A program made the translations under genes and the position numbers. Of a DNA stretch of 64,000 nt, positions 41,361 through 49,934 are shown piece by piece (position 1 is the stretch's first letter; every line of letters begins with the position of its first letter). This DNA comes from Actinospineispora acaciae DSM 45401 (GTDB lineage Bacteria; Actinomycetota; Actinomycetes; Mycobacteriales; Pseudonocardiaceae). The notes below the pieces were generated by a model that saw only the letters and a list, made by a program, of their open reading frames with translations, was not told where the DNA came from and made no database searches. The stretch spans positions 1-64,000 of the forward strand of contig NZ_JIAI01000016.1 in the NCBI RefSeq assembly GCF_000620785.1. Direction: 5' to 3'.

Positions 41361-41934
41361 GCGCGTCGGCCACCGTCGTGCCGGCGATCCGGGCCACCGC
41401 GCGCAGGTCGGCCATCGGCGTGCCGGCCCGGCTGAGCACGGCCAGGGAGTGGTTGACGGCGACCACGTAGCCGGCGAGATCGTCCAGCTCGCGGTCGTCG
41501 AGCCCGGATGCGGCCAGCGCCGCCCGCACCCGCCGGCGCTGGGTGTCCAGCAGCGCGCGGACCCGGTCGCGGCTGTCGGCGTCGAGGACGGGCGCCTGGG
41601 CGGCCGACTGGACCATCAGGCAACCGTCGGGTACGGCCGGGTCGGCGATGCGGTCCAGGATGACGTCGAAGAAGGCCTCCACGGCGGCGGCCGGGTCGTC
41701 GGGACGGCTCCGCAGCGCGCTGTCGTACCGGGCGCCGTAGATCGCGGCGTACCTGTCGAGGCTGGCGCGGAACAGCGCGTCCTTGCTGCCGAACGTCCCG
41801 TACAGCGACCCCCGGCCGAGCCCGGTCGCCTCGGCGAGCAGCTCCAGCGACGCCTCGGTGTAGCCGCGCTGCCAGAACACCCGCATCGCCCGGTCCAGCG
41901 CGGCATCGACATCGAACTGCTTGCGCCCTGACGT
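41329..41934 (-). CDS. TetR-family regulator, probable ACG start
   Basis: The TetR helix-turn-helix needs FDVDAALDRAMRVFWQRGYTEASLELLAEATGLGRGSLYGTFGSKDALFRASLDRY, but the only standard start (ATG 41886) begins at MRVFWQRG and cuts helix 1. Upstream in frame the codons give SGRKQFDVDAALDRA, preceded by ACG at 41934-41932 with GGGAGG six bases before it. An ACG start gives 201 residues with a normal TetR N terminus (M-SGRKQFD). Either a rare ACG initiation or a damaged start. C-terminal TetR_C domain intact. Divergent from the epoxide-hydrolase-like gene. Confidence 0.75.
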   Translation of the reverse strand, partial: TSGRKQFDVDAALDRAMRVFWQRGYTEASLELLAEATGLGRGSLYGTFGSKDALFRASLDRYAAIYGARYDSALRSRPDDPAAAVEAFFDVILDRIADPAVPDGCLMVQSAAQAPVLDADSRDRVRALLDTQRRRVRAALAASGLDDRELDDLAGYVVAVNHSLAVLSRAGTPMADLRAVARIAGTTVADALSRRRARCGR

Positions 41935-41980
41935 GGCGCACCTCCCGGTCGTCGGCCCTGGGGACCGACCCTACCAGCTT

Positions 41981-42023
41981 GTTTGACCGATCAGTCCAAG
42001 AATGTTGGATCGATCGGTCAAAC
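41981..42023. promoter_or_regulatory. Large palindromic operator in the TetR/hydrolase divergon
   Basis: Outer arms GTTTGACCGATC (41981-41992) and GATCGGTCAAAC (42012-42023) are perfectly complementary; inner arms TCCAA and TTGGA extend the symmetry to about 19 bp per side around GAATG. The GACCGATC cores resemble sites of TetR-family regulators with the GACCGATCGGTC type of motif. It sits between both starts and probably controls both genes. Confidence 0.8.
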
Positions 42024-42033
42024 ATGAGCTACC

Positions 42034-42981
42034 GTGGTCGCCGTGACCACATCCGACACGCTCCCGACCGGTCCCGGCTCGGTCTCGGGGGCGCCCGCCC
42101 TGCCTTCCGGCTTCACCGACACCTTCACCAGCCGGTACGTACACACCGGGCGGTTGCGCCTGCACGCCGTCACCGGCGGGCACGGACGCCCGCTGCTGCT
42201 GGTGGCCGGCTGGCCGCAGACCTGGTACGCGTGGCGGCTGCTGATGCCGGCGCTGGCAGGGGACCACTTCGTCGTCGCGGTCGACCCGCGCGGCGTCGGG
42301 CTGTCCGACAAGCCCCGGGACGGCTACGACACCGGAACGCTCGCCCGCGACCTGGTGGAGCTGATGGCGGCGCTCGGGCACGAGAGGTTCGCCATGGTCG
42401 GCCACGACATCGGGATGTGGACCGGCTACGCGCTGGCGGCCGACCATCCCGACCGGCTCGACCGGCTGGCCGTCGCCGAGGCCGCCATCCCGGGGCTGTC
42501 CCCGTCACCGCCCATGATCACGGGCGGAGACGTCAACCGGCGGCTCTGGCACTTCGCCTTCAACCAGCTCGACGAGGTCAACGAACAACTGGTCAGGGGC
42601 CGCGAGCGCATCTTCTTCGGCCACCAGTTCGCGTCCAAGGCGGCGCGCCCGCTGGCCGAGCACGCCGTCGAGGTCTACCTGCACGCCCTCACGGCCGACC
42701 CCGAGGCGCTGCGCTCCAGCTTCGAGTTCTACCGCGCGCTGGCGGCGACGATCGAGCAGAACGTTCAACGCAAGACCCGACGGCTGACGCTGCCCGTGCT
42801 GGCCATCGCGGGGGAACGAAGCTCAGCGGGCCTGGTCGGCGAGACCATGCGGCTGGCCGCCGACGCCGTGGACAGCGTGATCCTTCCCGACTGCGGCCAC
42901 TACCCCGCCGAAGAGGCCCCGGACGCCATGCTGGCGGCGCTGACCGCGTTCCTCGGCGGGGTTACGCCGCGCGGGTGCTGA
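42034..42981 (+). CDS. Alpha/beta hydrolase, epoxide-hydrolase-like
   Basis: A 315-residue fold with LLVAGWPQTWYAWRLLMP (family HGWPxTWYxW, with Ala in place of the first His), VDPRGVGLSDKP, nucleophile-elbow MVGHDIGMWTGYALA with Asp as nucleophile, and late CGHYPAEEAPDAMLAAL. Asp nucleophile plus WPQTWY points to epoxide hydrolase or haloalkane-dehalogenase-like chemistry. GTG 42034 or GTG 42043 may be the start. Controlled, by position, by the TetR regulator. Confidence 0.82.
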   Translation: MVAVTTSDTLPTGPGSVSGAPALPSGFTDTFTSRYVHTGRLRLHAVTGGHGRPLLLVAGWPQTWYAWRLLMPALAGDHFVVAVDPRGVGLSDKPRDGYDTGTLARDLVELMAALGHERFAMVGHDIGMWTGYALAADHPDRLDRLAVAEAAIPGLSPSPPMITGGDVNRRLWHFAFNQLDEVNEQLVRGRERIFFGHQFASKAARPLAEHAVEVYLHALTADPEALRSSFEFYRALAATIEQNVQRKTRRLTLPVLAIAGERSSAGLVGETMRLAADAVDSVILPDCGHYPAEEAPDAMLAALTAFLGGVTPRGC

Positions 42982-44191
42982 GGAGGCCGTCGAGCTTGCC
43001 GGGGTGCTCGCCGAGGACCCGCTGGGGGTCGGTGCCGAGCACGTCCGCGAGCAGCCTCGCGTACACGTCGCGGAAGTCCACCGACGGTTTCAGGTCGCCG
43101 TTGTCCAGGTCGGTCAGGCTGGGCTGGGCGCCGTGGAAGCCGGGGCGCACGCCGGGGCCGATCACGAACACCGGCGCGGCGGTGCCGTGGTCGGTGCCCT
43201 GGCTGGCGTTGGCGCGAACCCGCCGGCCGAACTCGGAGTAGACCAGCACCACCGCCTGCCGGCCCCTGGCGGTGCCGCCGAGCCTGCGCACGAACCCGCT
43301 AACCGCACCGTCCAGCTCGGTGAGCAGCCGCTGTTGGGTGCCGCGCTCGTCGGCGTGGGTGTCGAACCCGCCGAGCGAGGCGGAGTACACCCTGGTCGGC
43401 ACGCCGGCCTCGATCAGCCCGGCCACGGTGTCGAGCTGGCCGGCCAGGCCTTTGCCGCCCTTGCGCTTGCCATCCGCGGCGGGCGCCGGGCGATCGCCGC
43501 CGCCGAGCACCTTGGCCGCGGCCTGCAGGTCGGTGACGGACCGCGCGGCGCGGGCCTGCCAGCGCCCCTCGCCGGGCTGCGCGGCGCCGAGCGCGGCGAA
43601 GGCCTCGCCGATCCGCCCGCCAGGCAGCTTCAGCCCGCCCGGTGGCAGCGCGGCGGCCGAGGTCCGCTCGCCGGCCAGCATGGGCGGCAGCACCGGCTCG
43701 GCGGACACCGCCCGCAGCGGGTCCGCGCCGGAGGCGTCCAGCCAGCGGCCCAGCCAGCCGGTGGGCGAGGACGTCCACGGGGACGCGGTCTGCCAGATCG
43801 CCATCGAGCGGAAGTGGCTGTGGTCCGGGCTGGGATAGCCGACGCCGCGCACGATGGCCAGCGAGTCGTTGTCCCACAGGTCCTTGAGCCCGCGCATGCC
43901 CGGGTTGAGCCCGAGCCCCTCCCCCAGGTCGAGCACCTCGTGCGGCTGGTACGCCAGGTGCGGGCGGGCCGACTGGTAGGCCGGGTCGGCGGCGGGCACG
44001 ACCGTGTTCAGCCCGTCGTTGCCGCCGTACAGGGTGATCACGACCAGCACCCCGGCGGCGGGGTCGAGCGGGTCGTGCTGGGCGGCGTGCAGCAGCGTGG
44101 ACCAGTCCACCTGGGTGGCGCCGGCGGCCATCGCGGCGGCCGCTCCGACCCCGGACCAGGCCAGGAAGCGGCGTCTCGTCAACGGTTCCAT
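42962..44191 (-). CDS. DUF1501 protein with Tat signal
   Basis: A 409-residue DUF1501 (sulfatase/alkaline-phosphatase-like) protein. N terminus TRRRFLAWSGVGAAAAMAAGATQ is a twin-arginine signal. Motifs: VLVVITLYGGNDGLNTVVP, GLNPGMRGLKDLWDNDSLAIVRGVGYPSPDHSHFRSMAIWQTA, GGFDTHADERGTQQRLL, VLVYSEFGRRVRANASQGTDHGTAAPVFVIG. Probably exported and metal-binding; no reaction is established. It shares one base with the DUF1800 stop (TGATG) and overlaps the convergent hydrolase by 20 bp. Confidence 0.9.
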   Translation of the reverse strand: MEPLTRRRFLAWSGVGAAAAMAAGATQVDWSTLLHAAQHDPLDPAAGVLVVITLYGGNDGLNTVVPAADPAYQSARPHLAYQPHEVLDLGEGLGLNPGMRGLKDLWDNDSLAIVRGVGYPSPDHSHFRSMAIWQTASPWTSSPTGWLGRWLDASGADPLRAVSAEPVLPPMLAGERTSAAALPPGGLKLPGGRIGEAFAALGAAQPGEGRWQARAARSVTDLQAAAKVLGGGDRPAPAADGKRKGGKGLAGQLDTVAGLIEAGVPTRVYSASLGGFDTHADERGTQQRLLTELDGAVSGFVRRLGGTARGRQAVVLVYSEFGRRVRANASQGTDHGTAAPVFVIGPGVRPGFHGAQPSLTDLDNGDLKPSVDFRDVYARLLADVLGTDPQRVLGEHPGKLDGLLSTRAA

Positions 44192-45522
44192 CAGGCGCTC
44201 ACCACGTACTCGGGGGCGCAGGCGGCCACCGCCACCAGCGCCGTCGGGTCGTCGACCAGGCCGGCCAGCGCGTTCTCGGTCCGGCGCGACCAGCCGTCCA
44301 CGCCGAGCAGCTCGCCGGCCGCCGCCACCCGGTTGGGCGGGCTCGCGGCGGTCACCGGACCAAGCTCCCCATGCCCGGTGACCGCCTGAGCCACCCGCAG
44401 CCGGGACAGCCCGGCCGAGGTGGTCAGCCAGGCGCCGTTCGCCGGCCAGCCACCCACGCTCGGCGGCGCGAACGGCACCTGGCCCATCCCCCGTAGCCCG
44501 GTCACGATCGCCTGCGCCTGCTTCGGGTCGAGCCGCCCCGGCCGCACCCGCAGCGCGCGCAGCAGCCCGGCCAGCCACTCGACCGGCTGCTTGACCAGCT
44601 CGGAGTCCCGGTCGCGGAACGCCGGCTCGGCCACCATGGCCCGCAGCAGGGCGCGCACGTCCCGGTTCGGGCCGTAGGCCGCGAGCAGGCGCTCGTGCGC
44701 GTCCGGCGGCGGCGGGTCTGCCGACACCAGCCGGTACCACAGCCGGTCCACCAGGAACGCCGCCGACTGTGGCCGGCCCAGCACGAGGTTCACGAATCCC
44801 GGCGCGTCGAAGTCACCGCTGCTGCCCAGGATCGTCTTGCTGGCGTTGTCGTGACGGCGGGGCATCAGCCGGGCGGCCGTGTCGGCGGGCTGGACCACCC
44901 AACCGGTCAGCGCGCGGGCCGCCTCCCGCACGTCCGGCTCGTCGTAGTGCCCGACGCCGAGCGCGAACAGCTCCATGAACTCCCTGGCCAGGTTCTCGTT
45001 CGGCGAGCCAACCCGGTTGTTGTTGCCGTCCAGCCAGCGCAGCATCGCCGGGTCGACGATCATGGCCTGGGCCAGGTCGGTGAACCCGGCCATGGCGAGC
45101 CGGCGCTGGGTCTGGTTCTGCTCCAGCATCTGCGCCGGGCTGTGCACTTTCTGAGCGCCGGTCGCGAAGTGCCCGTGCCAGAACCAGGTCATCCGCTCGG
45201 TGGCCGGCGCCTCGGCGGCCACCATCCGGTCCAGCCACCACAGCACCAGGGTGTTCTGCTGTGCTTGTAGTGCGGCGTTGTACCGCTTGACGGTGTCCGG
45301 GTCGGCGCCCTTCTTCTTGGTCGGCCGGGGCGGCGGCGGGGCCAGCGCGGGCGGTGGAGTCTCCCGCACCCCACCGTCGCGGGCCACCGCCGCCGGGTCG
45401 AGCAGCCCGTCACGCACCGCGTCGAACCCCGGCCCCGACCGCCACCCCACCGGCGGCCCGAACCCGAGCCTGTCGTACAGCCGGCGCACCGCCACCGGCT
45501 CGGTCACCATCGCTGGGCTCAC
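44191..45522 (-). CDS. DUF1800 protein
   Basis: A 443-residue DUF1800 member: RRLYDRLGFGPPVG, ATERMTWFWHGHFATGAQKVHSPAQMLEQNQTQRRLAMAGFTDLAQAMIVDPAMLRWLDGNNN, NENLAREFMELFALGVGHYDEPDVREAARALTGW, FVNLVLGRPQSAAFLVDRLWYRLV. A Pro/Lys-rich linker (60-72) is inserted near the N terminus. DUF1800 and DUF1501 form a conserved pair; DUF1800 may chaperone or cross-link with the exported partner. GTG start, or ATG four codons on. No signal peptide seen. Confidence 0.88.
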   Translation of the reverse strand: MSPAMVTEPVAVRRLYDRLGFGPPVGWRSGPGFDAVRDGLLDPAAVARDGGVRETPPPALAPPPPRPTKKKGADPDTVKRYNAALQAQQNTLVLWWLDRMVAAEAPATERMTWFWHGHFATGAQKVHSPAQMLEQNQTQRRLAMAGFTDLAQAMIVDPAMLRWLDGNNNRVGSPNENLAREFMELFALGVGHYDEPDVREAARALTGWVVQPADTAARLMPRRHDNASKTILGSSGDFDAPGFVNLVLGRPQSAAFLVDRLWYRLVSADPPPPDAHERLLAAYGPNRDVRALLRAMVAEPAFRDRDSELVKQPVEWLAGLLRALRVRPGRLDPKQAQAIVTGLRGMGQVPFAPPSVGGWPANGAWLTTSAGLSRLRVAQAVTGHGELGPVTAASPPNRVAAAGELLGVDGWSRRTENALAGLVDDPTALVAVAACAPEYVVSA

Positions 45523-45622
45523 CCGACCCAGTCTCGGCGGCCGTCGTCAGCGCCGGATCAGCCGAATGTTCGGATCCGGTAAATGAGGGTTGTGCGCGCT
45601 CGGCGGCGGCGCAGGGTTGACA

Positions 45623-46309
45623 ATGCGGCACGTGCACGAACCCAAGCCGCTGGTGCTGATCGCCGAGGACGACGCGGCGATCGCCACCCTGGTCCGGCTC
45701 TACCTGGAGCGCGAGGGCTACCGCGTGGAGGTCTACACCGACGGCGAGGAGACCCTGGCCGCCGTGGCGAGGCTGCGGCCGACCGCGCTGGTGCTGGACA
45801 TCGGGCTGCCCACCCTGGACGGGCTGCGGGTCTGCCAGCGGATGCGGGCCGAGCGGGACTGGACCCCGGTGCTGTTCATCACCGCCAGGGACGACGAGGT
45901 GGACCGGATCCTGGGGCTGGAGCTGGGCGGCGACGACTACCTCACCAAGCCGTTCTCGCCGCGCGAGCTGATGGCCCGGCTCAGGGCGGTGCTGCGCCGG
46001 GGTGACCCCGAGCGGGCCGGCGCCGAGCTGGTGGCCGGCTCGATCCGGCTGGACCCGAACCGGCGCCAGGTCTGGGCCGGCCAGCGCGCCGTTGAGCTGA
46101 CCGCCACCGAGTTCGACCTGCTGGCGCACCTGATGCGCCGGCCCGGCTGGGTGTTCGAGCGCGGCGCCCTGCTGGCCGACGTGTGGGGCTACCCGGACGT
46201 GTCCAGCCGCACGGTGGACGTGCACATCGCCCAGCTGCGGTCCAAGCTCGGCGCGGCCAGCCCGATCCGCACCGTGCGCGGGGTCGGCTACGCCGTGGAC
46301 GACACGTGA
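45623..46309 (+). CDS. OmpR/PhoB-family response regulator
   Basis: A 228-residue regulator. Receiver: LIAEDDAAIATLV, D in LVLDIGLPTLDGL, T in LFITARDDE, K in YLTKPFSPREL; then winged-helix effector domain from about 130 (GSIRLDPNRRQVWAGQRAVELTATEFDLLAHLMRRPGWVFERGALLADVWGYPDVSSRTVDVHIAQLRSKL). Transcribed divergently from the DUF1800-DUF1501 pair, with 100 bp between, so that pair is a candidate target. GTGA overlap with the kinase gene. Confidence 0.93.
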   Translation: MRHVHEPKPLVLIAEDDAAIATLVRLYLEREGYRVEVYTDGEETLAAVARLRPTALVLDIGLPTLDGLRVCQRMRAERDWTPVLFITARDDEVDRILGLELGGDDYLTKPFSPRELMARLRAVLRRGDPERAGAELVAGSIRLDPNRRQVWAGQRAVELTATEFDLLAHLMRRPGWVFERGALLADVWGYPDVSSRTVDVHIAQLRSKLGAASPIRTVRGVGYAVDDT

Positions 46310-47682
46310 CGGCGCCGTCGGGTCGCGGTGCCCCGCTGGCGCGGCGGATCAGCCTGGTCACGGCCGGCGCGGTGCTCATCACCGTGGCGGTGACCGCGCT
46401 GGTCTCGGTCGGGCTGGTGCGGACCGCCGCCCGCTCGGACGCCCAGCAGGCGCTCAACCGGCAGGCCGACGTGGTGGCGGCGCTGCTGAACACCAGCGGC
46501 GGGCGGGGCGTCCAGGACCAGCCGATCGACGTGCTGCGCACCCAGAGCACTCCCGTCGCGCTGCTCACGCCCGGCGGGTCGCTGCGCGGCGACCCGCTGG
46601 CCCGCAACGCGATCGCGCCCCGGCTGACCGAGCTGGCCGCCGGCCGGGCGGTGTCGTTCCGGACGAACGTGGCCGGCCGCGAGGTGCTCGTGGCGGCCCG
46701 CCCGCTGCCCGACCGCCAGGGCGTGGTGCTCGCCCGCACCACCGCCACCGCCACCGCGCTGGCCCAGGACCTGCTGCTCCGCCAGCTGCTGGCGCTGCTC
46801 GCCGGGCTGGTCGTGGCGCTGGCCGGCGGCCTGCTGCTGGCCCGCCGGCTGGCCGCGCCGCTGCGCAGGGCGGCCGCCGCGGCGGACCGGCTGGCCAGCG
46901 GCGAGCGCAACATCGAGGTCCGCCCGGAAGGACCCGCCGAGGTGGCCCGGCTGGCGCACTCGCTCAACACGCTGACCGCCGCGCTGCATACCAGCGAGGC
47001 CCGCCAGCGCGAGTTCCTGCTCTCGGTCTCCCACGAGCTGCGCACCCCGCTGACCGCCGTCAAGGGCTTCGCCGAGGCGCTGGCCGACCGGGTGGTCACC
47101 GGCGACGCCGCCGCCGAGGCCGGCCGCACCGTCCTCGCCGAGTCCACCCGGCTGGAGCGCCTGGTCAACGACCTGCTCGACCTGGCCCGCTCCGGCACCG
47201 CCGACTTCCCCATCGACATCGTCCCCGTCGACCTCACCGCGCTGCTGACCGAGGCCGCCCAGGTGTGGTCCGCGCGCTGCGCCGAGTCCGACGTCACGCT
47301 GCGCACCGAGCTGCCCGACGGCCCGTGCTCGGTGTCGACCGATCCCGCCCGGCTGCGCCAGATCGTCGACGGCCTGATGGAGAACGCGCTGCGCGTCACC
47401 CCCGCCGGCGCCCCCATCGTGCTCGCCCTGTACGCCGAACCCGACCTGCTGGTCGAGGTCCGCGACGGCGGCCCCGGCCTCACCCCCGAGGACCGCGAGG
47501 TGGCTTTCCAACGGTTCGCCCTCTACCAGCGCTACCGAGGCGTCCGCCAGGTCGGCACCGGCCTGGGGCTCGCACTCGTACACACCCTGGCCACCCGCAT
47601 CGGCGCCACCGCCACCGCCCACACCGCCCCCGAAGGCGGCGCCTGCTTCCGCATCAGCCTTCCAGCCGCCCAGGAGTCATAA
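46306..47682 (+). CDS. Sensor histidine kinase of the two-component pair
   Basis: A 458-residue kinase: transmembrane helix about 14-38, extracytoplasmic sensor of about 120 residues, second helix about 160-185, HAMP (LLARRLAAPLRRAAAAADRLASGERN), HisKA with FLLSVSHELRTPLTAVKGFAEAL (phospho-His), and HATPase with IVDGLMENALRVT, VRDGGPGL and GTGLGLALV. The GTG start overlaps the response-regulator stop. The signal is unknown. Confidence 0.93.
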   Translation: MTAPSGRGAPLARRISLVTAGAVLITVAVTALVSVGLVRTAARSDAQQALNRQADVVAALLNTSGGRGVQDQPIDVLRTQSTPVALLTPGGSLRGDPLARNAIAPRLTELAAGRAVSFRTNVAGREVLVAARPLPDRQGVVLARTTATATALAQDLLLRQLLALLAGLVVALAGGLLLARRLAAPLRRAAAAADRLASGERNIEVRPEGPAEVARLAHSLNTLTAALHTSEARQREFLLSVSHELRTPLTAVKGFAEALADRVVTGDAAAEAGRTVLAESTRLERLVNDLLDLARSGTADFPIDIVPVDLTALLTEAAQVWSARCAESDVTLRTELPDGPCSVSTDPARLRQIVDGLMENALRVTPAGAPIVLALYAEPDLLVEVRDGGPGLTPEDREVAFQRFALYQRYRGVRQVGTGLGLALVHTLATRIGATATAHTAPEGGACFRISLPAAQES

Positions 47683-47702
47683 TCGGAGCGGCCGAGAAAT
47701 GG

Positions 47703-47999
47703 TCAGCTATCCGCTCGTCTTCGCCGCAGAGACGGGTGCGTGATCCATCCGTTCGCCGCGACCTGCCGATCGTCGGACAGGTGCGGGACCTCCTGACGAT
47801 TACCGTTGACGAACAGCGACTCGGGATGCCGCTCTCCGGGTGAGTCCAACACGAATCGGGTCACCGCTCCCGCCAACACACCGGGGTCGGTGCTCAGCTC
47901 CTGCGCGTACTCGTCCGCCTTGTTCTTCACGGTCCAGACGACCTCCGTCGCGCATATCTCGTTCGGGCGCACCGCGTGCACCGCATACACCCGTGTCAT
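47703..47999 (-). CDS. Hypothetical 98-residue protein
   Basis: The product (MTRVYAVHAVRPNEICATEV..., then a segment DEYAQELSTDPGVLAGAVTRFVLDSPGERHPESLFVNGNRQEVPHLSDDRQVAANGWI) reads as a compact mixed alpha/beta protein. I recognise no family. Base composition here is lower in GC than in surrounding genes. ATG 47999 has no strong ribosome-binding site; in-frame upstream starts exist. It is divergent from the XRE-TPR gene, which suggests a shared module. Confidence 0.55.
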   Translation of the reverse strand: MTRVYAVHAVRPNEICATEVVWTVKNKADEYAQELSTDPGVLAGAVTRFVLDSPGERHPESLFVNGNRQEVPHLSDDRQVAANGWITHPSLRRRRADS

Positions 48000-48197
48000 G
48001 ACGGAGTCGGGAACAACACTCAGAATTGTCATGATCGACACAGTGCTCGCTGATACCGGGCCGCGGGAGCGAGCCACACGAGGACGTCGAGGGGAGAGTT
48101 CCAGCAGTTTCTGGCGGCCGCTGAACGACCAGCAGACGCGGCCACGCATAGATGTGGTGTCTCTATACTCCGGCCGATCAGATCCAGGGAGCCAGTC

Positions 48198-49457
48198 GTG
48201 TCAGAACCGAACGAGATGCTGCGCGCAGCGCGGGAACGCGTCGAGTCGCCTTCTTCACCTGGCGAGCCGATGACACGGCAGGAACTGGCAGAAGCGATCA
48301 ACGCCTACGTCTACCGAGCCAGCGGCGGCAAGCAGGTGACCGCCGTCGACTTCAACCACGTCGGTAAGTGGGAGCGCGGCACGATTCGTTGGCCGGCGGC
48401 TCGCTACCGGGCCGCCCTGCGTGCAATCCTGGACGTCGCAACAGACCGTGACCTGGGGTTTGCGCGACCGGCGCGCGGGAAGCCGGGAGATGTGGATCGC
48501 AAGAAGTTCCTGAAGACAGCGCTCGGCACCTCGGCCGGGGCGGTCTTGGCACGCTTTGCGCTGGTCGGAAGCGGGGACTCCGGCGACCTGCTCCGCGCGG
48601 TGTCCGGGCCGACGGCGGACTACCGGCGCATGGAGCAGGAGGTCTCTTCAGACCGTCTCGCGCCCGCCGTGGACGCCCATCTCTCACTTGCGACCGCCGT
48701 GGTCGGCAACCAACTCCGCACCTCCAGCGGACACGCCGTGCTGGCCGAGATCGCGGGCCTCTCGGCGTGGCTTGCCGCCGACCGAGGCGACGGTGCCACG
48801 GCACGACGCCGATATGCCGACGCGATACGACACGCCGGACGCGCCCACCATCCATTGCTCACCTCGTACATGACCGCCTCGCTGGGGCACTTCGCGGTGG
48901 AATCCGGAGATCCGCGACAGGGTATGACGCTGCTCGATCGCGCGGCGGCCCAGCTTGATCCGTCCGCACCGTCCACCGCCCGCGCCTGGCTTGCCTCACT
49001 CCATGCCGTCGCATACGCCACGCTGGGCAATCGTCAGGCCACCTACGCGGCACTGCGCACCGCCGAGAATGCGACCAGCCGTCCACATGGTGAGCCCGTA
49101 TGGCCTTGGGTGTTCAGCTTCGACCGGGATAAGGCTGCTCGCTATCAGGCCGAGGCGCTCGCCGGTCTCGGTGATTTCCGCGCCGCCGCAGCGGCATTCG
49201 AAGCGGTTTCCCCGTCGGGCGGGCCAAAGCCTCGTGCCTTGGCTCAGGTCAAACGAGCAAGGGCGCTGGCCGCCATCGGAGACGTCGAACGTAGTTGTGC
49301 GCTGGCTCTGGAGGCGCTGCGGGTGGGGCTCGACTACAGCAGCGAGCGAGTCACCTCACGAGTGCGTGCCTTCCGTGCGAGCCTGCCCGTCCGGACCCGT
49401 GCGGCCGGTGCCCTGGACGACGCGTTGGCCGCCCTCTACGACGATCGGACCCCATGA
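48198..49457 (+). CDS. XRE-type regulator with TPR-like repeats (NsdA-like architecture)
   Basis: A 419-residue protein. N terminus (about 1-85) has a helix-turn-helix (PMTRQELAEAINAYVYRASGGKQVTAVDFNHVGKWERGTIRWPAARYRAALRAIL). A hydrophobic linker (KKFLKTALGTSAGAVLARFALVG) looks like a degenerate Tat-type segment, a known oddity of these regulators. The rest is TPR-like helical hairpins (AWLAADRGDGATARRRYADAIRHAGRA, LASLHAVAYATLGNRQATYAALRTAENA). It is ATGA-coupled to an SLOG-like gene. Lower GC than neighbours. Confidence 0.85.
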   Translation: MSEPNEMLRAARERVESPSSPGEPMTRQELAEAINAYVYRASGGKQVTAVDFNHVGKWERGTIRWPAARYRAALRAILDVATDRDLGFARPARGKPGDVDRKKFLKTALGTSAGAVLARFALVGSGDSGDLLRAVSGPTADYRRMEQEVSSDRLAPAVDAHLSLATAVVGNQLRTSSGHAVLAEIAGLSAWLAADRGDGATARRRYADAIRHAGRAHHPLLTSYMTASLGHFAVESGDPRQGMTLLDRAAAQLDPSAPSTARAWLASLHAVAYATLGNRQATYAALRTAENATSRPHGEPVWPWVFSFDRDKAARYQAEALAGLGDFRAAAAAFEAVSPSGGPKPRALAQVKRARALAAIGDVERSCALALEALRVGLDYSSERVTSRVRAFRASLPVRTRAAGALDDALAALYDDRTP

Positions 49458-49930
49458 ACGTCGCGATCACCGGACACCGTGAGCTGCCGAGTGCGACCGC
49501 CGAGCTGGTCGATTCCGCTATCCGGGAACGACTGAGCTTGCGGGCGGGCGGTGAGCTGGTCGGGCTGTCCTGCCTTGCGGACGGAGCGGACGCGATCTTC
49601 GCCCGGGCAGTGTTGGACGCCGGGGGCGCGCTGGTCGCGGTGGTTCCGGCCACGAGGTACCGCGACGGGCTGCCGGCGAGCCATCACCCCATGTACGACG
49701 CCTTGATCGGCAGCGCCGCCGAGGTGGTGCGGCTGGACCACGAGGAGTCCACCTCGCAGGCTCACATGGACGCGAGCGTGTACATGCTCGGCCGCGCGCA
49801 CGAGCTGATCGCCGTGTGGGACGGCAAGCCCGCGCGCGGGTACGGCGGCACCGCCGATGTGGTGCGCGCCGCGAGGGAGCGTGGGGTTCCGGTCACGGTG
49901 GTCTGGCCGGCGGGCGCGGAGCGGGACTAG
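49454..49930 (+). CDS. SLOG-superfamily Rossmann-fold protein
   Basis: A 158-residue Rossmann-like protein: VAITGHRELPSATAELVDSAIRERL, ELVGLSCLADGADAIFARAVLDAGGALVAVVPATRYRDGLP, and GRAHELIAVWDGKPARGYGGTADVVRAARERGVPVTVVWP. The GHRE start and D/G pattern fit the YpsA/LOG-like SLOG group, which bind or process nucleotide-derived ligands. Coupled by ATGA to the XRE-TPR regulator. The specific ligand is unknown. Confidence 0.75.
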   Translation: MNVAITGHRELPSATAELVDSAIRERLSLRAGGELVGLSCLADGADAIFARAVLDAGGALVAVVPATRYRDGLPASHHPMYDALIGSAAEVVRLDHEESTSQAHMDASVYMLGRAHELIAVWDGKPARGYGGTADVVRAARERGVPVTVVWPAGAERD

Positions 49931-49934
49931 CGGG

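Noticed and set aside
41329..41886. Short TetR starting at ATG 41886
   Set aside because: It would lack the first DNA-binding-domain helix, while upstream in-frame codons encode exactly that helix behind an ACG with a good ribosome-binding site.
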